Translations under genes and position numbers: made by a program
Notes under the pieces: model-generated
The model's database searches: none
Told to the model about the DNA's origin: nothing
What the model saw: only the letters and a program-made list of their open reading frames with translations
Assembly (NCBI GenBank): GCA_026125925.1
Contig: JAHCKF010000167.1
Span: 1 to 7,494, forward strand
Direction: 5' to 3'
Length of the DNA stretch: 7,494 nt
Origin: Pseudolabrys sp.
GTDB lineage: Bacteria; Pseudomonadota; Alphaproteobacteria; Rhizobiales; Xanthobacteraceae
In this document: positions 1-4,694 of the stretch, one piece after another
Numbering within the stretch: the stretch's first letter is position 1
Layout: every line of letters starts with the position of its first letter

Positions 1-1146
1 CAGCGACGTGAACAGGCTGATGAAGAGATAGACCAGCATCGTGATGGCAACGACCTCGACGGCCTGCCCGGTCTGATTGAGCACGGTGCCGGTGAAGACC
101 TGCACCAGGTCCGGATAACCGACCGCGACAGCGAGCGATGAGTTCTTGATCAGGTTGAGATACTGACTCGTGAGCGGCGGCACGATGACGCGCATCGCCT
201 GCGGCACGACGATCAGGCGCAAGGTTGGGCCCGATTTCATGCCGAGCGAATAGGACGCTTCCGTCTGGCCATGCGACACGGCGAGAATGCCGGCACGCAC
301 CACCTCGGCAATGAAGGCCGCCGTGTAGACGCTCAGGCCCAGCAGCAGCGCGACAAACTCCGGCTGCAACGCCAGACCGCCGGTGATGTTGAAGCGGCCG
401 ACCTGCGGCGCATCGAAATGCAGCGGCATGCCAAGCAAGAGAAACACGACCAACGGCAGGCCGACCACCAGGCCAAGCGTCACGAGCGCGATGGGCGCCT
501 GCTGGCCTGTCGCCATCTGGCGCTTCCGGGCCCAGTAATAAAAGGCGCTGGCGCCGGCGATGCCGATCAAGATCGCGATTTCGACCCAGCCGAAGCCCGG
601 GTCGCGCAGCGGCTCCGGCACGAACAGGCCGCGGTTGTTGAGATATGAGCCGAAGAAGCGGTGGCTGTCCCGGATGTCCGGCAGCGCCTTGAGCACGGCG
701 TTGTACCAGAACAATAGCTGCAACAGCAGCGGGATGTTGCGGATTGTCTCGACGTAGCCGGTCGCCACCTTCGCCAACAGCCAGTTCTTCGATAGACGGC
801 TGATGCCGACGGTGAAGCCGAGGATGGTGGCGATAACGATGCCCATGGCCCCGACCAGCAGCGTGTTGAGCAGACCGACCCAAAACGCCGTGCCGTAAGT
901 CGAGATCGATGCGCTGTACTCGATCAGCGTTTGCGAGATGTCGAACCCGGCGGCCTGGTCCCAGAAACCGAAGCCGGAGGCGACATTCGCGCGCTTCAGG
1001 TTGTCGACTGCGTTGCTGGCCGCCGCATAGACGACCAGCACAACAAGGACGCAGAGCACGACCTGATAGGCGACGCTGCGAAACTTCGGGTCGTTATAGA
1101 AGGCAACGCGCGCCGGCTGCTGCGCTCCCGCGTTCTCGATCGCCAT
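1..1146 (-). CDS. aapQ: General L-amino acid ABC transporter permease AapQ (3' end cut by window edge)
   Basis: Inner-membrane permease subunit of the broad-specificity amino acid importer AapJQMP, which would pair with AapM and be driven by the ATPase AapP. The frame is open from ATG at 1146 to the window edge, giving 382 residues; family members are about 400, so only a short tail is missing. The N-terminal membrane segment is near residues 25-42, followed by the large periplasmic loop typical of AapQ, then segments around 88-112, 186-202, 218-240 and 262-284. The EAA-type coupling loop is visible at about 296-316 (EASYSLGMKSG, then IVVPQA), followed by LIKNSSLAVAVGYPDL, characteristic of the HisM/GlnP permease family. 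GAGGGG sits 3 nt before the ATG as ribosome binding site. It lies 98 bp downstream of aapJ on the same strand, so it is a cotranscribed partner. Confident by family pattern and neighbour. Confidence 0.93.
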   Translation of the reverse strand, partial: MAIENAGAQQPARVAFYNDPKFRSVAYQVVLCVLVVLVVYAAASNAVDNLKRANVASGFGFWDQAAGFDISQTLIEYSASISTYGTAFWVGLLNTLLVGAMGIVIATILGFTVGISRLSKNWLLAKVATGYVETIRNIPLLLQLLFWYNAVLKALPDIRDSHRFFGSYLNNRGLFVPEPLRDPGFGWVEIAILIGIAGASAFYYWARKRQMATGQQAPIALVTLGLVVGLPLVVFLLLGMPLHFDAPQVGRFNITGGLALQPEFVALLLGLSVYTAAFIAEVVRAGILAVSHGQTEASYSLGMKSGPTLRLIVVPQAMRVIVPPLTSQYLNLIKNSSLAVAVGYPDLVQVFTGTVLNQTGQAVEVVAITMLVYLFISLFTSL

Positions 1147-1201
1147 GATCCCCTCGTCAGGAGTGCCCTTGTTATGACGCCTGGGCCTGTCTCCGAAGCT
1201 T

Positions 1202-1231
1202 TTGGCCGCGGACTTTTACGTCCGCGGCCAA
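1202..1231 (-). terminator. Intercistronic stem-loop between aapJ and aapQ
   Basis: A perfect 12-bp inverted repeat (TTGGCCGCGGAC and GTCCGCGGCCAA) encloses a 6-nt loop, 13 bp after the aapJ stop codon. No run of T follows on either strand, so it does not look like a complete intrinsic terminator. In amino acid and sugar ABC operons, such a hairpin after the binding-protein gene commonly protects the upstream message from 3' exonucleases, giving far more binding protein than permease. That role is inferred here from position and stability; partial termination is the alternative. Confidence 0.7.
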
Positions 1232-1244
1232 CTCACTCGACCGG

Positions 1245-2258
1245 TTAGTGGATCGGGGGGGCGTACATGATGCCGCCCTTGGTCCACAGTTTGTTGAGAC
1301 CGCGATCGATCTTCAGCGGCGAACCGGCGCCGACATTGCGGTCGAACGATTCACCGTAGTTACCGACCTGCTTGACGATCTTGTAGAAGGCGTCCTTGGT
1401 CAGACCGAGCTGTTCGCCGAAGTTGCCTTCGACGCCGAGCAGACGACGGACTTCCGGATTGTTCGACTTCATCATCTCGTCGGCGTTCTTCGAATCCACG
1501 CCGAGATCTTCGGCGTCGATCATCGCGAACAGAACCCACTTCACGACGTCGAACCACTGGTCGTCGCCGTGACGCACGGACGGGCCGAGCGGCTCCTTCG
1601 AGATGATCTCGGGCAGCACGATGTGGTCATCCGGCTTGGCCAGACGCAGACGTTCCGAATACAGGCCCGAAGCGTCAGTGGTGAACGCGTCGCAGCGCCC
1701 GGCGTCATACGCCTTCACGGTCTGGTCGGCGTCGGCGAAGGTCACCGACTTGAGCTGCATCTTGTTGGCGCGGAAGTAGTCCGCGAGGTTGAGCTCGGTC
1801 GTGGTGCCCTGCTGCACGCAGACCGAGGCGCCGTTGAGTTCGAGCGCCGAGTTCACCTTGAGCGACTTGCGCACCATGAAGCCCTGGCCGTCATAGTAGT
1901 TCACGCCGGTGAAGTTGAGGCCGAGCGTGGTGTCGCGGGAGATCGTCCAGGTGGTGTTACGCGCCAGCAGATCGACGTCGCCGGACTGCAGCGCCGTGAA
2001 GCGGTCCTTCGCCGTCAACGGCACGAACTTGACCTTCTTGGCGTCGCCGAGCACCGCGGCGGCGACCGCGCGGCAGACATCGACGTCGAGACCCGTCCAG
2101 TTACCCTGCGCGTCCGGCAAACCGAAGCCGGCGAGCTGGCCATTCGCACCGCAGTTGAGAACACCGCGATCCTTGACCTGTTTCAGCGTCTGAGCCGACG
2201 CGCTTTGGGCGACGAAAACCGCCGCCGCCAAAGCCAGAATACCAGCAACTCGTTTCAT
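1245..2258 (-). CDS. aapJ: General L-amino acid-binding periplasmic protein AapJ
   Basis: Periplasmic solute-binding protein that captures a wide range of L-amino acids and delivers them to AapQM. It has 337 residues, matching the usual length of about 340. A Sec signal peptide covers residues 1-22 (MKR, hydrophobic core, ASA before QT). The mature part is a family 3 binding protein (SBP_bac_3) with LNCGANGQLAGF near 34-45, LDVDVCRAVA at 57-66, the ligand-site region DVDLLARNTTWTISRD at 94-109, and GTTTELNLADYFR at 151-163. Cysteines at 36, 62, 147 and 189 are likely to form two disulfides (inferred). The start is supported by GAGG 7 nt upstream and by the signal peptide. It is first in the aap operon, with its own upstream promoter candidate and a long repeat-bearing leader. 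A 345-codon open frame on the opposite strand is a shadow. Confidence 0.96.
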   Translation of the reverse strand: MKRVAGILALAAAVFVAQSASAQTLKQVKDRGVLNCGANGQLAGFGLPDAQGNWTGLDVDVCRAVAAAVLGDAKKVKFVPLTAKDRFTALQSGDVDLLARNTTWTISRDTTLGLNFTGVNYYDGQGFMVRKSLKVNSALELNGASVCVQQGTTTELNLADYFRANKMQLKSVTFADADQTVKAYDAGRCDAFTTDASGLYSERLRLAKPDDHIVLPEIISKEPLGPSVRHGDDQWFDVVKWVLFAMIDAEDLGVDSKNADEMMKSNNPEVRRLLGVEGNFGEQLGLTKDAFYKIVKQVGNYGESFDRNVGAGSPLKIDRGLNKLWTKGGIMYAPPIH

Positions 2259-2316
2259 TGTGCAGCCTCATCCCATGCTTGTTGATTGAGTGTTAGGCCC
2301 CCGGAGCTGGCACACC

Positions 2317-2398
2317 TTCCCCTCGAAAGGCTTCTCCATCGAAAGCAATCCCCCACGAAAGGGATTTTCCCCTCGAACGGCGTTGTTTTCCCCTCGAA
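2317..2398 (-). repeat. Array of TTCGAGGGGAA repeats in the aapJ leader
   Basis: In mRNA sense, TTCGAGGGGAA occurs exactly at 2388-2398, 2367-2377 and 2317-2327. Degenerate members lie between: TTTCGTGGGG with TTCG at 2356-2359, and TTCGATGGAGAA at 2332-2343. The TTCG ends are at 2398, 2377, 2359, 2343 and 2327, so spacing is 21, 18, 16 and 16 bp. Each exact unit can pair TTC with GAA around a GAGGG loop; the copy nearest aapJ extends to a 6-bp stem (CCTTTC with GGAAGG, one G-U pair) with a GAGG loop. The core CGAGGGGA also occurs in the aapQ ribosome binding site at 1149-1156. The repeats are directly visible; the function is unknown. Possibilities are an RNA-protein or small-RNA binding array, or a DNA operator. 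Confidence 0.8.
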
Positions 2399-2401
2399 GT
2401 C

Positions 2402-2427
2402 ATCGTGGCGCGAAAATGAGCCACGAT
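2402..2427. promoter_or_regulatory. 8-bp inverted repeat in the aapJ leader
   Basis: ATCGTGGC at 2402-2409 and GCCACGAT at 2420-2427 form a perfect inverted repeat with a 10-bp AT-rich middle. It sits just upstream of the repeat array and about 40 bp downstream of the candidate -10 box. It could be a dimeric regulator site or the first hairpin of the leader RNA. No T-run follows, so it is not a typical terminator. Confidence 0.4.
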
Positions 2428-2464
2428 TGCCTTCGCCATTCCCAGAGTTTGCTCCTAATTCGGT

Positions 2465-2493
2465 ATCTCAGAACGATTGAGGCGCAAGGTCAA
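2465..2493 (-). promoter_or_regulatory. Candidate sigma70-type promoter of aapJ
   Basis: Reading leftwards, TTGACC (2488-2493) is a good -35 box and TGAGAT (2465-2470) a weak -10 box, with a 17-bp spacer. Transcription would start near 2458, leaving a leader of about 200 nt that contains the inverted repeat and the repeat array. Five of six positions match the -35 consensus but only three of six the -10, so the call is tentative. Confidence 0.4.
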
Positions 2494-2520
2494 GGGCTTA
2501 AACTTGTTGGCGATGCACAA

Positions 2521-2556
2521 AGGGCATCCGCCCTGCCTTTATAGGTGCAGGCCCTT
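2521..2556 (-). terminator. Possible weak terminator after the LAB_N gene
   Basis: In mRNA sense AGGGC pairs with GCCCT across a GGAT loop, followed by only TTTG. An alternative longer fold pairs AAGGGC at 2551-2556 with the same GCCC arm and encloses CTGC/GCAG. It lies about 100 bp after the LAB_N stop and just ahead of the aapJ promoter candidate, a sensible place to end the upstream transcript. The T-run is short, so confidence is low. Confidence 0.3.
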
Positions 2557-2638
2557 GCTCGGAATTTTTGCAAACGGCGATGTCCCCTTCACATGCGACA
2601 ATCATACGGACTGACACGTGACGGATCGCAAATTCCAT

Positions 2639-2654
2639 GCCGCGACTACGCGGC
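2639..2654 (-). other. GC hairpin spanning the LAB_N stop codon
   Basis: GCCGCG and CGCGGC form a 6-bp stem closed by a 4-nt loop that contains the TAG stop codon. The same stem arms recur at 3012-3027 after the GT2 gene. It may stabilise the 3' end of the message, but short GC palindromes are common in DNA of this composition. Confidence 0.35.
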
Positions 2655-2975
2655 GGCGCCCTCGCCCCGACCGCGCAGGACGAATTGCAGGTTACGCAGA
2701 TAGACGAACACGCCGAAGGCCTGGCCAATAATGAAGACCGGATCCTTGCGATAGAGCGCATAGCCAAGCAACATGATGCCGCCGCCGATCGAGAACACCC
2801 AGAACGTCATCGGCACGACGCTGCGGCCGGCACGTTCGGAGGCGATCCACTGCACGACGAAGCGCATGGCGAAAAGAGACTGCGCCACGTAGCCGAGCAG
2901 AACGCCCCAGTCGGCGCCGCCGACGAATACGTCATGGAGATAGCCGCCAACGGACTGGGCGATATCGATCAGCAT
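2646..2975 (-). CDS. Lipid A biosynthesis N-terminal domain (LAB_N) membrane protein
   Basis: A 109-residue integral membrane protein consisting of a single LAB_N domain (named for the N-terminal extension of some LpxB proteins). Three hydrophobic segments are near residues 22-40, 55-75 and 79-98. Family hallmarks are RFVVQWIASERAGRSVVP at 38-55, a glycine-rich stretch FSIGGGIMLLGYAL at 61-74, and GQAFGVFVYLRNLQ at 84-97. No LpxB catalytic domain is attached. AAGGAAG 6 nt upstream of the ATG supports the start. It follows the GT2 gene by 65 bp, so it probably closes the same operon. Stand-alone LAB_N proteins are often encoded beside polyprenyl-phosphate glycosyltransferases, suggesting a role in handling or presenting the lipid-linked sugar; the biochemical role is not established from this sequence. 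Confidence 0.88.
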   Translation of the reverse strand: MLIDIAQSVGGYLHDVFVGGADWGVLLGYVAQSLFAMRFVVQWIASERAGRSVVPMTFWVFSIGGGIMLLGYALYRKDPVFIIGQAFGVFVYLRNLQFVLRGRGEGAAA

Positions 2976-2995
2976 GGCTCACTTCCTTCGTTGCA

Positions 2996-3007
2996 CGAGA
3001 CGTCTCG
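2996..3007. promoter_or_regulatory. 12-bp perfect palindrome upstream of the LAB_N gene
   Basis: CGAGACGTCTCG is a perfect palindrome 20 bp before the LAB_N start, just ahead of its ribosome binding site. It may bind a dimeric regulator or be incidental; nothing else supports a promoter here. Confidence 0.25.
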
Positions 3008-3011
3008 GCTT

Positions 3012-3027
3012 GCCGCGCCTGCGCGGC
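3012..3027 (-). other. GC hairpin in the GT2 to LAB_N gap
   Basis: GCCGCG, a 4-nt loop, then CGCGGC, placed 14 bp after the GT2 stop codon. No T-run follows, so it is more likely an mRNA-stability or processing hairpin than a terminator. It is embedded in a GCGCGC-rich stretch, so chance formation is possible. Confidence 0.35.
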
Positions 3028-3040
3028 CGCGCGCAATTCG

Positions 3041-3769
3041 TCAATTGTCGATGATCTCCGGCACGCGCTTGCGGCGGCGGATCAGCCACCAAACGCCTGC
3101 CAGATCCAGAATGCCGACCCAGAGCCGGTCCCACAGACCGTAATTCGACACGCCCGAACCGCGCGGCCGGTCGACGACATCGACATAACCGATGCGAAGG
3201 CCCTCGCGCTTGACCAGGGCCGGCATGAAGCGGTGCAGCGCGTCGAAATACGGCAATCGGAGATAGACATCGCGGCGGAACGCCTTGAGGCCGCAGCCGG
3301 TGTCGCGCGTGCCGTCGCGCAGCACCGCGCCGCGCACGGCGTTGGCGATGCGCGATTGGATGCGCTTGAAACCACCCTTGCGCGCCAGCCGCTGGCCGGC
3401 GATGAGGCCTACATCCGGCGCCCCCGCCTCCAGCGCCCGCAGCATCGCCGGGATAAAGGCCGGGTCGTTCTGGCCGTCCCCGTCAATGGTGCAGATGACC
3501 GGCGCGCGCGCCGTGGTCACGCCGCTGCGCACCGCCGCCGACTGGCCGCACGACTGCTTGTGGCTGACGCAGCGCAGGAACGGGTGGAGTGCCATCAGAC
3601 GCTTGAGCTCGGCCGCGGTGCCGTCGGTCGAGCCGTCGTTGACGTAGACGATCTCGAACGGCCACTGCCCCTCGAGCGCGGCGGCGATCTCGGTAACCAG
3701 CGGCGCGATGTTGCCGGTCTCGTTGCGGACCGGCACCACGACGGCCACTGCGGGGGCAATGCTGCTCAT
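3041..3769 (-). CDS. Glycosyltransferase family 2, polyprenyl-phosphate sugar synthase (DPM1/ArnC-like)
   Basis: Cytoplasmic-face GT-A enzyme expected to move a sugar from a nucleotide donor to a polyprenyl phosphate. Visible motifs over 242 residues: VVVPVRNETGNI at 10-21, VNDGSTDGT at 43-51, the metal-binding DxD in IDGDGQNDP (D96, D98), RDTGCGLKAFRRD at 155-167, HRFMPAL at 179-185, and RPRGSGVSNYG at 201-211, the last matching the loop near the active site of dolichol-phosphate mannose synthases. A single weakly hydrophobic stretch (216-230), followed by RRRKR, probably associates with the membrane; the long C-terminal membrane domain of ArnC proper is absent. The start is the only ATG in frame before a TAA; its ribosome binding site is weak. 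It is 91 bp after the PAP2 gene and 65 bp before LAB_N, consistent with one operon. The sugar could be mannose, galacturonic acid or another. Confidence 0.9.
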   Translation of the reverse strand: MSSIAPAVAVVVPVRNETGNIAPLVTEIAAALEGQWPFEIVYVNDGSTDGTAAELKRLMALHPFLRCVSHKQSCGQSAAVRSGVTTARAPVICTIDGDGQNDPAFIPAMLRALEAGAPDVGLIAGQRLARKGGFKRIQSRIANAVRGAVLRDGTRDTGCGLKAFRRDVYLRLPYFDALHRFMPALVKREGLRIGYVDVVDRPRGSGVSNYGLWDRLWVGILDLAGVWWLIRRRKRVPEIIDN

Positions 3770-3825
3770 AACCGTATGATACTCTTATCGAAAACACGGC
3801 GGTCGGCCGGAATGGCGGCCTCGTC

Positions 3826-3847
3826 CCGGGCATCACCGAGGGCCCGG
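3826..3847 (-). other. Possible hairpin between the PAP2 and GT2 genes
   Basis: CCGGGC and GCCCGG form a 6-bp stem with a 10-nt loop, 13 bp after the PAP2 stop codon. A competing CACCG/CGGTG pairing overlaps it. No T-run follows. The remainder of this 91-bp gap contains no clear promoter, so read-through into the GT2 gene is likely. Confidence 0.3.
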
Positions 3848-3860
3848 TGGCTGCTCTTTA

Positions 3861-4694
3861 TTAAGCCAAAAGCTCGCGGGCAACAGCTTTGATCCGGCGC
3901 ACCGACGGGCCGGGGAACTGGTGCACTCGCCCATCCGCGGTAATGGAAAAGCCCAGCCTCTGCGCGGCGAACCAACGCCGGATCAGGATGACGCCGCCGA
4001 TCCCGACAACGGCGCCCAACAGCGTGTCGGTGAAGAAATGCGCCTGCACCACAATCCGGCTGATGGCGATCACCAGGGCGTAGAGCAACGCTACGGTGCG
4101 CCAGCGCGGCCACAAGGTGCCGACCGCGGCCAGCACTGCAAAGGCGGTCGTCGCATGCCCCGACGGCATGCTGGCCCAGGCCGGGGCCCAGTGAAACGGA
4201 TCGAACACGAACGGATCGATGCGTCCCGGCACGCCCGGCCGGGCGCGGCCGATCATGTTCTTGACGATCGAGGAAAACAGGCCGGGCAATGCGACGGCGA
4301 CGAACAGAAAGCCGACCCGCACCATGAGTGCAGCCTGTACCGCCTGTGCGATGGGTGTAATCGCCCTCGGCAGCGCCGCCATCGCAACGAAGGTCAGCCC
4401 GAGGGGCCAGAGCACCCAGGCGCCCTTGCCGAAATCCGTGAGAAAATTGAAGAAGTCGACGATCCAGCGCGGTAACGTTCGCGCGAACCGGGTCGCGCCC
4501 GGATCAATCAGCGCCATGCCGGCCAGCATGACAACCAGCACGACGGCGGCGCCGATGAGCAAGGGACGCGGCTCGCGGATCCAGGGAAACGTCCGAGCCC
4601 AGTCGACCGGCCGCGTCAGACGCCGAAGCGAAGCGATCACGTTGAAGTTCAGACGCTGTGCGGTGGGCGAAAGCACGGGCACTTTAAAGCTCAT
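3861..4694 (-). CDS. PAP2-family membrane phosphatase
   Basis: Integral membrane acid phosphatase of the type that acts on lipid phosphates. All three catalytic motifs are intact in 277 residues: KNMIGRARP (K145 to P153, the KX6RP motif), PSGH at 177-180, and SRIVVQAHFFTD at 212-223 (SRX5HX3D, with H219 as the expected nucleophile and D223). Hydrophobic segments lie near 46-64, 92-108, 122-140, 182-195, 201-216 and 226-239. A 40-residue cytoplasmic N-terminus and a basic C-terminus flank the core. Its ATG overlaps the stop of the ArnT-like gene as ATGA, indicating translational coupling. Within this operon it could dephosphorylate lipid A (as LpxE/LpxF do) to open a glycosylation site, or recycle the polyprenyl carrier; the sequence does not decide between them. 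Confidence 0.92.
   Translation of the reverse strand: MSFKVPVLSPTAQRLNFNVIASLRRLTRPVDWARTFPWIREPRPLLIGAAVVLVVMLAGMALIDPGATRFARTLPRWIVDFFNFLTDFGKGAWVLWPLGLTFVAMAALPRAITPIAQAVQAALMVRVGFLFVAVALPGLFSSIVKNMIGRARPGVPGRIDPFVFDPFHWAPAWASMPSGHATTAFAVLAAVGTLWPRWRTVALLYALVIAISRIVVQAHFFTDTLLGAVVGIGGVILIRRWFAAQRLGFSITADGRVHQFPGPSVRRIKAVARELLA

Larger units (their letters stand above)
2259..2645. other. 387-bp intergenic region between the LAB_N gene and aapJ
   Basis: No convincing gene lies here on either strand. Read in the direction of transcription it holds, in order: a possible terminator for the upstream operon (2521-2556), a candidate aapJ promoter (2465-2493), an 8-bp inverted repeat (2402-2427), an array of TTCGAGGGGAA repeats (2317-2398), and the aapJ ribosome binding site GAGG at 2266-2269. 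If the promoter call is right, the aapJ transcript has a 5' leader of about 200 nt, long enough for RNA-level control. I recognise no known riboswitch class in it. Confidence 0.7.

Noticed and set aside
1248..2285. A 345-codon open frame on the plus strand, slightly longer than aapJ opposite it
   Set aside because: It is the antisense shadow of aapJ. AapJ has a signal peptide, family motifs, correct length and a ribosome binding site; the plus-strand product has none of these and reads as His/Arg/Val-rich shadow sequence.
2498..2638. A 46-codon minus-strand frame starting at ATG 2636-2638 in the gap before aapJ
   Set aside because: No ribosome binding site, no recognisable family, and it runs through the terminator-like hairpins.
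2259..2645. A sigma54 (-24/-12) promoter or NtrC site upstream of aapJ, expected because amino acid transporters are often nitrogen-regulated
   Set aside because: TTGC elements exist but none has GG at the required 10-bp spacing on the minus strand; TGCACC near 2545 has only a poor partner half-site; the TGGCAC at 2309-2314 is on the wrong strand and lacks its TTGC.
3233..3892. Long plus-strand frames opposite the GT2 gene
   Set aside because: Shadow frames in GC-rich DNA; the minus-strand GT2 carries a complete set of catalytic motifs.
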